Below, piece by piece: positions 27,498 to 36,565 of a stretch of DNA of 64,000 nt. The position numbers and the translations under genes were made by a program. Position 1 is the first letter of the stretch. Each line of letters begins with the position of its first letter. The stretch lies in assembly GCA_021775355.1 (NCBI GenBank), contig JAJFHZ010000034.1, positions 62,001 to 126,000 on the forward strand, in the 5' to 3' direction. This stretch comes from Amylibacter sp. (GTDB taxonomy: Bacteria; Pseudomonadota; Alphaproteobacteria; Rhodobacterales; Rhodobacteraceae). Under the pieces are notes generated by a model. The model was not told the DNA's origin. It saw nothing but the letters and a program-made list of their open reading frames with translations, and ran no database searches.

Positions 27498-28565
27498 ATG
27501 CCAACTCCAAGTGAATCGACGTCAAATGAACCGGTTATCAAGTGTGAAGCGGTCTACAAAATATTCGGCGAAAACGCAAAAAAAATGCTGCGGGCAGCAA
27601 ATGGTAATGTTGACGCTAGTAAGTTTCAGGAAGCTGGGTGTGTTGTTGGGGTAAACAACGCGTCGTTCGAGGTTTACAAAGGCGAAATGCTTGTTGTGAT
27701 GGGGCTGTCCGGATCTGGTAAGTCGACATTGTTGCGTTGCATATCTCGACTAACCGAAACAACCGCTGGCGATATTCATATTGATGGCGATGATCTGTTA
27801 GCAATGAGCAGCAAGCAACTCATCGAATTGCGCAGAAACAAGATGGGCATGGTATTCCAAAGTTTCGCGTTATTACCACACAAGACAGTTTTGGAAAACA
27901 TTGCGTTTCCCTTGCAGATCAAGGGCATAAGCACGCGGGACGCGATGAAGCGTGCGATGGATATGGTCGAATTGGTCAGTCTGGAAGGTCGCCAAAACTA
28001 TTTTCCAAGACAACTATCTGGTGGTCAGCAACAACGGGTTGGTATTGCACGCTCGCTGGCGGTAGAGCCCGACATCTGGTTTCTTGATGAACCATTCTCC
28101 GCGCTTGATCCATTGATCCGCAAGGAGATGCAAGATGAATTTCTGCGACTTCAGGGCGTGCTGAATAAGACCATCCTGTTTGTGACACACGACTTCGCCG
28201 AAGCGTTGCGTCTTGCCGATAGGATCGCCATCATGAAGGATGGTGTGATCGAACAAATCGATACCCCGGCCAATATCGTTTTGCATCCAGCCACCGAATA
28301 TGTCAGCAAGTTTACTGAGGAAGTACCCCGTGAAAAGGTGCTGAAAATCAAATCTGTTATGGATCCGATCAATGGCGAGACTGATTTCAGTGATCTGACA
28401 ATTTCAGGCGATGCTATTATTGAAACCGTGGCGGAGGCAGTGCTTGCCCAAACTAAACCGGTTCGTGTCATGGATAAAAACAACAACATTATTGGATCGG
28501 TTCATTGCGATAAGATGATTCATATCTTGTTTGGCAAAGATGATAATGCTCAGGCGGATGTCTGA
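27498..28565 (+). CDS. tmoW: TMAO ABC transporter ATPase
   Basis: 355-residue ATPase of the ProV/OpuAA type. Walker A GLSGSGKSTLLR, Q-loop MVFQSFALLPH, signature LSGGQQQRVGIARSLA, Walker B IWFLDEPFSALDP, then a C-terminal extension with CBS-like character (KPVRVMDKNNNIIGSVH). The long insert before Walker A (GNVDASKFQEAGCVVGVNNA) is normal for ProV-type subunits. The frame opens with TTG at 27480; the ATG at 27498 is preferred. Feeds directly into the permease gene. Confidence 0.88.
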   Translation: MPTPSESTSNEPVIKCEAVYKIFGENAKKMLRAANGNVDASKFQEAGCVVGVNNASFEVYKGEMLVVMGLSGSGKSTLLRCISRLTETTAGDIHIDGDDLLAMSSKQLIELRRNKMGMVFQSFALLPHKTVLENIAFPLQIKGISTRDAMKRAMDMVELVSLEGRQNYFPRQLSGGQQQRVGIARSLAVEPDIWFLDEPFSALDPLIRKEMQDEFLRLQGVLNKTILFVTHDFAEALRLADRIAIMKDGVIEQIDTPANIVLHPATEYVSKFTEEVPREKVLKIKSVMDPINGETDFSDLTISGDAIIETVAEAVLAQTKPVRVMDKNNNIIGSVHCDKMIHILFGKDDNAQADV

Positions 28566-28566
28566 T

Positions 28567-30633
28567 ATGGACACAAGCTTTTTCACAAAGCACCGTAAGC
28601 TTAGCCAATTCGTGATATTGCTGATCGCGTTTTTTGCCTTGGTTATTCTGGTGACTCCAAGCGACACAAATATTTTGTGGCGTTTGCCCTCATTGCTGGC
28701 ATCACTTCCCGGAATTATCAATGATTTAGCCGAGAACCTGATGTTCAACTGGTTTCCAATTGAGGTTTATGATCCTCATATCGAAGAATACGAAGAGGTG
28801 GCGCTGTTACGTGAAGTGACAAGAGGGTTCTCTCGCGTGGTATTGTTCATGATCGAATTCATTCGGGAAATTCTGGTTGGCGGTGTCAAAACGATTGTTG
28901 CTTTCACCAGCTGGGAGTTTATTCGGGAAAACCCGTGGGTGGTTTGGCCCGCGTTGCCCTGGACAGTTGTCGCGGGAGGCGCGGTTATTCTGGGCTATGC
29001 GCTAAATGGACGGAACCTTGCCCTTTTGGCCGGTGTGGCCACTGTTTACATTTCAGTGTTCGGCCAGTGGCATCCTGCGATGGAAACACTGTCGTTTGTT
29101 CTTATCGCCGCCCCAATATCCATTTTGTTGGGTTTGCTTTTTGGCATTCTGTCTTACAAAAGCCATGCCGTTGAAGTGATGTTGGCACCACTTTTGAATA
29201 TTGCACAAACTATGCCGCATTTTTCCTATCTGGTCCCGATTACGGTTTTTTTCGGCGTTGGTGATCATGCCGGTGCAATAGCAACCATCGTTTTCGCCAC
29301 GCCACCGATGATCCGTTTAACGCTTTTGGGGTTAAAGAAAGTCCCTGTAGAGGTTGTCGAAGCCGGTCTTATGAGCGGCAGCAATGACAGGCAGATCTTG
29401 TTTCAGGTGCTGGTGCCAACGGCCCGCCGTGATATTTTGATCGGGGTGAACCAAGTGATCATGCAATGCCTCGCCATGGCCGTGATCGCGTCGTTTATCG
29501 GCGCCAAGGGACTAGGGTTCAACCTATTGCTTGCTCTAAACCAGCTGCGCATCGGTCAGGCGCTAGAGTTGGGCATCTGTATTGTGCTGATCGCTGTGGT
29601 CTTGGATAAACTTTCACTGGCCTTTGCCAATAAACAAACCGATTATTTTGCCGACTTAAGCTTTGTCGAGCGCCACAAAAATACGTTGATCTTTGCGGTT
29701 TTTTTCCTCGCCTGTATTGCGTTGGCATTGTTAGGTCGGCTCATATTTAAGGACGGGATCAATTATTTTTACCTGATCCCGCACAATAAAGGTATTACAA
29801 CCGAACTATTCTGGCAGAGCGGCGTCGATTGGATGGTTGATAACTGGTATGCAGGCCTGCAAGGCTTTAACCGTGGCTTGATCACCAACGTGTTACAACC
29901 AATGAAAAACGCTTATCTGGCGATGCCAGTCAGCGCGACGTTCCTGCTAGTGATGGGCACCGGCTATATCGTTGGCGGGATAAGATCGGCTCTTATTGTT
30001 GGTGGGTTCCTGTTGTTCATTGCATTGACAGAATGGTGGGACCGTGCGTTGATCACTATGTATATGGCTTCATTTTCGGTCATCATATCCGTGACTATCG
30101 GCCTGATCATCGGCTCAGGTTGTGCGCAAAACTCGTTTGCTTCCAGGGTAGCACTGCTTGCATGCGATACGTTTCAGACATTTCCGTCGTTCATCTATCT
30201 GATCCCGGTGATCATGTTGTTTGGCGTTACAGATACCTCGGTGCTGATTGCGGTCATTATCTATGCTACCATTCCAGCGGTTCGCTACACGGTTGAAGGT
30301 ATCCGCAATGTACCGCCTTCGCTTAAAGAAGCTGGAATGATGTCGGGCGCCACGGCATTTCAAAGGTGGGTAAAAATTGATATACCGCTGGCATTTCCTC
30401 ACATCATGTTAGGGGTCAATCAAACTGTAATATTCGCACTTTTCATGGTGATCATCGGTGCAATGATTGGCACTGACGACCTAGGTCAGTACATCTTAAA
30501 AGCGCTGTCTGACAAGCAAGGCATAGGGAACGGGCTGATGCTGGGCTTGTGCGTCGCGTTCATAGGCCTTGCAGTTGATCATTTGATCAATACATGGGCT
30601 GCTCAGCGCAAAATTTCTTTAGGACTTGGCTAG
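28567..30633 (+). CDS. tmoV: TMAO ABC transporter permease, duplicated type
   Basis: About 688 residues, two ProW-like permease halves fused in tandem, each with the EAA-type loop (VEAGLMSGSNDRQI near the first half's end, and LKEAGMMSGATAFQRW in the second) and several membrane helices. A large permease of this kind is the TmoV arrangement. Start could also be the ATG at 28558, which overlaps the stop of tmoW; an AGGCGG lies just before it. The stop codon overlaps the GTG of tdm by one base. Confidence 0.87.
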   Translation: MDTSFFTKHRKLSQFVILLIAFFALVILVTPSDTNILWRLPSLLASLPGIINDLAENLMFNWFPIEVYDPHIEEYEEVALLREVTRGFSRVVLFMIEFIREILVGGVKTIVAFTSWEFIRENPWVVWPALPWTVVAGGAVILGYALNGRNLALLAGVATVYISVFGQWHPAMETLSFVLIAAPISILLGLLFGILSYKSHAVEVMLAPLLNIAQTMPHFSYLVPITVFFGVGDHAGAIATIVFATPPMIRLTLLGLKKVPVEVVEAGLMSGSNDRQILFQVLVPTARRDILIGVNQVIMQCLAMAVIASFIGAKGLGFNLLLALNQLRIGQALELGICIVLIAVVLDKLSLAFANKQTDYFADLSFVERHKNTLIFAVFFLACIALALLGRLIFKDGINYFYLIPHNKGITTELFWQSGVDWMVDNWYAGLQGFNRGLITNVLQPMKNAYLAMPVSATFLLVMGTGYIVGGIRSALIVGGFLLFIALTEWWDRALITMYMASFSVIISVTIGLIIGSGCAQNSFASRVALLACDTFQTFPSFIYLIPVIMLFGVTDTSVLIAVIIYATIPAVRYTVEGIRNVPPSLKEAGMMSGATAFQRWVKIDIPLAFPHIMLGVNQTVIFALFMVIIGAMIGTDDLGQYILKALSDKQGIGNGLMLGLCVAFIGLAVDHLINTWAAQRKISLGLG

Positions 30634-33002
30634 TGAATATCAAAACTGTTTTTGAAACGCCTTTTGAGCGTAATGGTATCAGCAACCCCGGCTTGCCGAT
30701 ACTGCCGCATGGGGTGGAACGCTATATCATAAAAGGTGGCGGTTCGCACGCTTTGCCTATCGAAGTTGGCGATGAAATCTCGATTGTTGATCGTGAGGGT
30801 TTGCAGCCCGTCGAACTGGTGTTCTTTGCACCAGATGGATCCTCGGATGCATCAAAGATAGGTGCGAATGGCGGGCATACACCTGTCGGCCTACAGGCCG
30901 CACTATCGAACGGCGATCCTTCAGGAAAACTGATTTTGGCCGCGCTTAAAAAATCCGGTTTTGACATCGGTCGCGCCGATGGCGTGAGCTTGTTTTCCGA
31001 ATCCTCCAAGGCGGGTGATACCGCAGGGTTTTATTCATCCACCGATGGTTTGTTAATTATATGCGCCGTAGGTAGCCCCATGAACGCGTGGGAACAAAAC
31101 GCGCCGACCGAGGTTATTCTCTATGTGCGCCGCGCAAATCCCTCTCAGGGTAAAGGCGGGCGTAAACCGGCTGACCCATTGGCTGATGCTTTACAAGACT
31201 ATAATATTCAGCCCGGCAACGCGAAAGCATACGAAGTGCGAAGCGGCCAGTTTATTCAGATCATGGATGTGCAGGGGCGTGAATGCACAGATTTTCAGTG
31301 CTTTTCGATGGCCGAACTGGATCGCGGTATTGAACGCGATATCAACATGACAACCACACGGTCGCTGACCGGCTGTATCTATCCAATGCCCGGTATTATG
31401 TCGAAATACTGGAGCGTTGACCAAGAACCGCTATTCGAGGTCGTGCAAGATACTTGTGGACGTCATGATGCCTATGGGCTGTCTTGTTATCCTCGCTACT
31501 ATGATGACGCTGGTTATCCTGGGCACATAAATTGCTCAGACAATATCAACGCTGAATTGGCGGCGTGGGATATTAAACCCCGCGTCGGTTGGCCGTCGAT
31601 CAACTACTTTTTCAATACGATGATCGATGATCATCATGTTCTCAGTATTGACGATCCTTGGTCACGGCCTGGCGATTTTGTGTTGCTGCGCGCAATGACT
31701 GATCTTGTCGCAGTTTCAACTGCATGTCCTTGTGACATCGACCCGACTAACGCTTGGAACCCCACCGATATTCAGGTGCGGGTGTACAAGGAAAATGAAG
31801 ATTTTAAGCGCTCCATTGGTTGGCGCAAAACACCGGAGGCGGACGTGGAACCTACAAAAGAAACCGGATTTCACAAGTGCTTTGCCAAGCATACACGTGA
31901 ATTTGTAGAGTATAACGGCTATTGGCTGGCCAATCAAATGAGCAACCACGGGGCGATTGCCGAATATTGGGCCGCCCGTGAAAAAGCTGTGGTAATGGAC
32001 TTAAGTCCACTGCGCAAGTATGAGGTGACCGGCCCAGACGCCGCGGCGTTGATGCAGCTATGCGTCACCCGTAATATAAAAAAACTCAGCGTTGGTGGTG
32101 TGGTCTACACTGCCATGTGCTATGAACACGGCGGCATGATTGACGACGGTACCGTGTTCCGGTTGGGCGATAACAACTTTCGCTGGATCGGTGGCTGCGA
32201 CAGTTCCGGAAAATGGTTGCGGGATCAGGCGATAAAACATGATCTGAACGCCTGGGTGAAATCCTCAACCGACCACCACCATAATATTGCCGTTCAGGGG
32301 CCGCTTAGCCGGGAAATTCTTGCCGAAGTTTTGTGGACGCCACCTACGCATTCCACTGTTGAGGATCTTGGTTGGTTCCGGTTCACCACTGCCCGTCTTG
32401 GCGACATACAGGGCACACCGATCGTGCTTAGCCGCACTGGCTATTCAGGCGAACTTGGCTATGAAGTGTTTTGTCATCCCAAAGATGCGGAAGAAGTATT
32501 CAACGCGATCTGGGCAGCAGGAGAACCCAAAGGTATGGTGCCACTTGGACTGGCGGCACTGGATATGCTGAGGATCGAGGCTGGCCTCGTCTTTGCAGGT
32601 TACGAGTTTTCTGATGAAACCGATCCTTTTGAGGCCGGTATCGGTTTTACTGTGCCGCTTAAAACGCAGGAAGATGATTTTATCGGTCGCAAATCAATTG
32701 AAGAACGCAAAGCGCACCCACATCGCAAATTGATTGGGCTGGATGTCGAAGGTGGCATTGTTCCATTGCATGGCGATTGCCTGCGCATCGGCAAAGCGAA
32801 GGTGGGCGTCGTGACCTCCGCGATGAAGTCGCCATATCTGGGTAAGACAATTGCACTGGCCCGTGTTGATATCGCTTATTGCGAACCCGGCACTGATATC
32901 GAAATCGGGCAGCTGGATGGTGAGCAGAAACGCCTGAAGGCCAAGGTGACCACATTCCCGCATTTCGATCCGACCAAGGAACGGGTCAAAGGCAATTACT
33001 GA
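30633..33002 (+). CDS. tdm: trimethylamine N-oxide demethylase
   Basis: 789-residue bifunctional enzyme, cytosolic, converting TMAO to dimethylamine and formaldehyde, with the C-terminal part binding tetrahydrofolate. An N-terminal region and DUF1989 domain (about 1-400) contain cysteine-rich metal-site candidates CTDFQCFSM, DTCGRHDAYGLSCYPR and STACPCDIDPTN. From about 425 a GcvT aminomethyltransferase fold follows (FVEYNGYWLANQMSNHGAIAE, DLSPLRKYEVTGPDA, GYSGELGYEVF). The start is GTG at 30633, sharing one base with the tmoV stop. Domain order and operon match Tdm of Roseobacter/Methylocella. Confidence 0.9.
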   Translation: MNIKTVFETPFERNGISNPGLPILPHGVERYIIKGGGSHALPIEVGDEISIVDREGLQPVELVFFAPDGSSDASKIGANGGHTPVGLQAALSNGDPSGKLILAALKKSGFDIGRADGVSLFSESSKAGDTAGFYSSTDGLLIICAVGSPMNAWEQNAPTEVILYVRRANPSQGKGGRKPADPLADALQDYNIQPGNAKAYEVRSGQFIQIMDVQGRECTDFQCFSMAELDRGIERDINMTTTRSLTGCIYPMPGIMSKYWSVDQEPLFEVVQDTCGRHDAYGLSCYPRYYDDAGYPGHINCSDNINAELAAWDIKPRVGWPSINYFFNTMIDDHHVLSIDDPWSRPGDFVLLRAMTDLVAVSTACPCDIDPTNAWNPTDIQVRVYKENEDFKRSIGWRKTPEADVEPTKETGFHKCFAKHTREFVEYNGYWLANQMSNHGAIAEYWAAREKAVVMDLSPLRKYEVTGPDAAALMQLCVTRNIKKLSVGGVVYTAMCYEHGGMIDDGTVFRLGDNNFRWIGGCDSSGKWLRDQAIKHDLNAWVKSSTDHHHNIAVQGPLSREILAEVLWTPPTHSTVEDLGWFRFTTARLGDIQGTPIVLSRTGYSGELGYEVFCHPKDAEEVFNAIWAAGEPKGMVPLGLAALDMLRIEAGLVFAGYEFSDETDPFEAGIGFTVPLKTQEDDFIGRKSIEERKAHPHRKLIGLDVEGGIVPLHGDCLRIGKAKVGVVTSAMKSPYLGKTIALARVDIAYCEPGTDIEIGQLDGEQKRLKAKVTTFPHFDPTKERVKGNY

Positions 33003-34315
33003 TGCTCACATGGTTCGGAGATATAAAACCGGGCCATCCGTATTGGTGGGATGGCGCGGACATGCCGGGCTTTCCGGATACTGCACCACTTCGTACAGAC
33101 ATTTTGGTTATCGGTGCCGGGTATACTGGCCTGTCTGCTGCGATTGCTGCCCATGACGCGGGCGCGGATGTTGCTGTTGTCGATGCGGCTTTGCCGGGCA
33201 ATGGCGCCTCAACGCGCAATGGTGGCATGTTTGGTGCGCATCCCCGGCTTGGCTGGAAAGTGCTGGCTGATACCTATGGCGAGGTCATGGCAGATGCGGT
33301 TTTTGCCGAAGCGACCCCGGCAATGCAATTCGCCAAAGAGCTGATTAAAAAAGAGAAAATACAATGCAATTTATATCAGACAGGACGCATTCAATTGGCA
33401 TATACTGCCGCGCAGTTTGATGCCCAAAAGCAACTTGCTGTACAGGTGGCCGCAAAAAGTGATGTTCAGGTGCACATAGTTGAGCGCGCTGATTTGGAAC
33501 GAGAAATCAACACCGAAACCTATTTCGGTGGGATCGTGTTTCCTGAGCATTGCGGCATTCATCCACGAAAGTTCCACAACGGCTTGCTGGCGGCTGCGCT
33601 GGCACGCGATATCCTGGTCGCCGCACATTGCCCGGTTACCAAACTTGTTTACATACCAGGTGGCTACAGGGCGACCACGCCAAAGGGTATCATAAGCTGT
33701 GAAAAAGTAATTCTGGCTACCAACGGTTACACGCCGGACATATTTCGATGGTTCCAACGGCGCGTCTTTCCGTTGCCAAGTTATATCATCGCAACCGAGC
33801 CGCTGGATCCTAAGCTGATCGATCATTTGGCGCCGGGGCGTCGCATGATGGTTGAAACACGCGCACGGCATTCGTATTTCCGCATCTCGCCAGATGGCTC
33901 GCGGATACTCTTTGGCGGCCGTTCTTCCATGCTTAATATCGATCCGGTGACCGCCGCAAAGCGGCTGCGCCAAACCATGCTTGAAATTTGGCCCGACCTT
34001 TCAGACGTGCGTATCACTCACAGCTGGACCGGCAATACCGGCTACAGCTTTTCCGGTATGCCCCGGGTTGGTGAGCAGGACGGTTTGCACTATGCCATGG
34101 GTTTCAGCGGCAGCGGCACAGTTATGGCGCCCTATCTTGGCGCTAAGGCGGGGTTGCGCGCAGCTGGGGCGCCAGGTGGTGAAACCGCGTATTCAGATAC
34201 AGGGTTCAAAACCAGCTGGTTGCATCCGACATCACATCCACATTTCCTGAAAGCCGCCGACATCTGGTATCGCACCCGCGTGGATCATCAGGACCGCCAT
34301 GCTCGGCGTCGTTGA
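33002..34315 (+). CDS. FAD-dependent amine oxidase, PuuB-like (DAO family)
   Basis: 437 residues, starting one base into the tdm stop. FAD motif DILVIGAGYTGLSAAIAAHD and the GNGASTRNGGMFGAHP loop are those of the PuuB/OrdL group (gamma-glutamylputrescine oxidase-like; compare GASGRNGGQ there). The end, SWTGNTGYSFSGMPRVGEQD with MGFSGSGTVMAP, closes the FAD site. Tight coupling to tdm suggests it acts on a methylamine-derived compound such as a secondary amine or N-methyl amino acid; substrate is not determinable. Confidence 0.8.
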   Translation: MLTWFGDIKPGHPYWWDGADMPGFPDTAPLRTDILVIGAGYTGLSAAIAAHDAGADVAVVDAALPGNGASTRNGGMFGAHPRLGWKVLADTYGEVMADAVFAEATPAMQFAKELIKKEKIQCNLYQTGRIQLAYTAAQFDAQKQLAVQVAAKSDVQVHIVERADLEREINTETYFGGIVFPEHCGIHPRKFHNGLLAAALARDILVAAHCPVTKLVYIPGGYRATTPKGIISCEKVILATNGYTPDIFRWFQRRVFPLPSYIIATEPLDPKLIDHLAPGRRMMVETRARHSYFRISPDGSRILFGGRSSMLNIDPVTAAKRLRQTMLEIWPDLSDVRITHSWTGNTGYSFSGMPRVGEQDGLHYAMGFSGSGTVMAPYLGAKAGLRAAGAPGGETAYSDTGFKTSWLHPTSHPHFLKAADIWYRTRVDHQDRHARRR

Positions 34316-34331
34316 TCTACCCCAAGCAAAA

Positions 34332-34355
34332 AGGGCCGCTCAAATGGGCGGCCCT
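34332..34355 (+). terminator. rho-independent terminator after the TMAO operon
   Basis: Perfect 8-bp stem AGGGCCGC / GCGGCCCT, 8-nt loop, followed by GATCTTTGT. Ends the transcript of tmoXWV-tdm-oxidase. Confidence 0.75.
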
Positions 34356-34375
34356 GATCTTTGTATGTGTCATAC

Positions 34376-34477
34376 TTACTTGTAGTCGTCGTAAAGCTCG
34401 TGTTCCTTGCGGTGTCCGCTCCAAAGTGCCCAGATACATAAGGCCGCAAAAAATGAACAAGCAAGGCGTCTAGAAAA
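34376..34477 (-). pseudogene. C-terminal stub of a membrane protein
   Basis: The minus strand ends a coherent frame with SFFAALCIWALWSGHRKEHE then LYDDYK and a TAA at 34376. Upstream the frame is closed by TAG at 34478 and contains no ATG, GTG or TTG, so only about the last 30 residues of a gene survive. One hydrophobic helix followed by a charged tail is seen. Beyond it, 34480-35050 holds no recognisable gene apart from an IS-end-like element. Confidence 0.5.
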
Positions 34478-34839
34478 CTAGGGGCTATTCAACCATAATC
34501 GAACCAGTCGACACGGATTTGCGACCTGTTTGGACGACGTGTCTTAACTTCAATGTCTGCATTGAGTAATATCCAAAGGTTAATTAGTGAAAGTTTGAAT
34601 GTTTGATATGGGCCGAGAGTAAAATAAAATACAAGAAATTTGCTACACGTTTTCATAAGCTTGAGTGATATACCAGAGCACATTACCCCACGTATAAATA
34701 CGCTTTAATAACTTGAGCTCTTATTGATAATTTGGGCTAAATGTATTTCGTAGAAAACCAATATGAAACCATGCTTTGTAATCAGATAGCACGTTGGTAC
34801 TGGTTTGTAGGTATCAATCAAAAATAACGTTGTGCTCAT

Positions 34840-34866
34840 GTGTCCATATTATACTGACGACGGACA
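34840..34866 (+). repeat. IS-end-like 27-bp element, copy 1
   Basis: Begins GTGTCC and ends CTGACGACGGACA. Matches 22 of 27 positions with the reverse complement of 43853-43879, which sits behind a transposase remnant. Probably the terminal repeat of a lost or decayed insertion sequence. Confidence 0.6.
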
Positions 34867-35058
34867 CCTACGAGGCCATTCGCCCCAAATAACCGGGACA
34901 CAATATATTCTTTTCTTCATCCATTAGGGTAAAACTCTGGCAGTAGTCAGAGCGCTTTTTCATCTGATTATTATACTGCTTCTTCTGTCTAAATTTTGTA
35001 TATGCATTCCAATGGCGCATGGGCATTTCGAAAAGATGATTTCTAATTTGGCTTTGCA

Positions 35059-35531
35059 AATGGCGGGGATGCCACGGGCGATACGTTTTGAATTTCGAGC
35101 ATTTATCCGGCTCGCAGTTTAACGATAATCTGACCGGTGATGCTGGGGATAATAATATATTCGGTCAGGATGGTGATGACACCATCAATGGTGGTGTTGG
35201 TGATGACCAATTGTTTGGGAATGGAGGATCAGACACCATCGCCGGTGGTGAGGGGCAAGATGTGTTTATTTTCAATGCCACAGATGATGGTAATGACATC
35301 ATAAATGGTTTTGAAACGGCCATTGGGGGTGCCCCGGATGGGTATATAGACAGGGTCGATTTAACTTCGTTTGGCCCAAGCATTGACATAACTGATGTGA
35401 ACTTGGCTATGTCGTAGGTCGGGCAAGACGTTGTGATTGATCTAAGCGCCTTGGGTGGCAGCGGTTCGATCACCTTGTTGGACGTTGATATCAATCTGAT
35501 GGATTCACAGGAGTTTATTTTTGATATGTGA
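35059..35531 (+). pseudogene. RTX calcium-binding protein, C-terminal fragment
   Basis: Hemolysin-type nonapeptide repeats: NNIFGQDGDDTINGGVGDDQ, LFGNGGSDTIAGGEGQD, ending in a secretion-type C-terminus DSQEFIFDM. The preceding NGGDATGDTF is one frame off from LNFEHLSGSQFNDNLTG, showing a single-base loss at about 35087, and TAG at 35415-35417 interrupts LAMS/VGQDVVIDLS. No 5' part exists, so this is a dead relic of a secreted RTX protein, probably once exported by a type I system. Confidence 0.8.
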
Positions 35532-35569
35532 CGCTAGTACACTGTCAGAGTAAACTACTTTTAAAAAGT

Positions 35570-35600
35570 GGCGTGAACCTTGTTTTGATAGGTTCACGCC
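35570..35600 (+). terminator. strong hairpin terminator after the RTX relic
   Basis: Perfect 10-bp stem GGCGTGAACC / GGTTCACGCC with an 11-nt loop, followed by TTATTATTT. Still intact although the gene it served is broken. Confidence 0.8.
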
Positions 35601-35603
35601 TTA

Positions 35604-35735
35604 TTATTTGTGCCTCTCCGGGCGCTCATTCAAACGACTTTTCCATACTAACGCGGCATGTTCGCGGCGTGGATTGTAAGACCCACTGATACATTCGAAG
35701 ATTACCAATTCAGCTTGGCGGCGGGTATGCCATGT
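35604..35735 (-). pseudogene. IS3-family transposase, C-terminal fragment
   Basis: Minus strand reads TWHTRRQAELVIFECISGSY then NPRREHAALVWKSRLNERPE, the hallmark end of IS3-type OrfB integrases (usual form: TRRQAE...FEYI.GFYNPRRRHSALG.KSP). The RREHAALVW reading deviates from the conserved RRRHSALGW, and no catalytic DDE residues remain. The fragment abuts the RTX terminator. Confidence 0.75.
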
Positions 35736-35871
35736 CTTTCGGATATAAGGTTTAAAAATATAAACCATTGAAAATAAATCAAAAACATAATTGCAGTGAT
35801 TGGTTGACAATCAGCGAGCTAGTTCCTTAGCATTGTGTTATTATTTAAAAGTTCAAGAGGGTCTGAATAAA

Positions 35872-36123
35872 TTGGGAAAAGATAACATTTTTATGGCGGT
35901 TGCGGCTGTTATATTACTTGCTGGTTGCGAGGAGTTTGAACCGAAAGAAAAACCGGAACCAAGAACGCCGCCAGAGTATTTAGGTTGTAGGCTAGTCCCT
36001 TCTGAACTGAAAATTGCGGATGCTATCGTGAGATCGCCAGAGGATCACAGCGCATCTGAATATGGCTATTGGCATGACAGGCAAAAACGTCTGGTTGCGC
36101 GGGCTTGGTATTGTAAAAAGTAA
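35872..36123 (+). CDS. small putative lipoprotein
   Basis: About 83 residues. A short signal with lipobox LLAGC (Cys 20 from a TTG start at 35872; AGAGGG lies upstream) is followed by a charged linker EEFEPKEKPEPRTPPE and a compact domain ending RAWYCKK with a cysteine pair (LGCRL, WYC). The ATG at 35893 is an alternative start. Not recognised as a named family; likely outer-membrane anchored. Confidence 0.55.
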   Translation: MGKDNIFMAVAAVILLAGCEEFEPKEKPEPRTPPEYLGCRLVPSELKIADAIVRSPEDHSASEYGYWHDRQKRLVARAWYCKK

Positions 36124-36565
36124 TAAAGCTTTAATAGAGCATACTCTTTTGTAGTTTTACTTGCCGATGTAATGCATTTCTTCCGCTATCAAGAAATTAG
36201 TATGCGGAGTAAGCGCTTTTGCACGCGCAATTTTTTCCTATCGTTATTATTTTTTTTGTTTTTGAACAGCTTTCCACGAAGCAATTGTGGATAGGTAAAT
36301 ATGGTAAATATGCATCAGCATGATTGATAAATGTGTCTAAAGTGTGCAATAAAATTGACACTAAGGTATTAATATGTTCCTAAGTATACTTGAGGAGAGC
36401 GGTGTAAATATATGGCATCGAACGATTATTTACGTTTCAAGGGCAAATATCCCAATTGGAAGGTAATACTTATAAAGGCACTAGTTGGACTAAAATATGT
36501 CCACCAATAAAATAAAGTGCATGTAAGGTAGTTGGTTTTTGATGCCCCGTTCTGGAGGCGTACGA
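36124..36565. other. intergenic region before the exopolysaccharide genes
   Basis: AT-rich, about 440 bp. The only coding candidate is a 32-codon ORF at 36412-36510 (MASNDYLRFKGKYPNWKVIL...) with GAGGAGAG 12 bases upstream; support is weak. The remainder probably contains the promoter of the gene at 36566, but I cannot fix its boxes. Confidence 0.35.
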
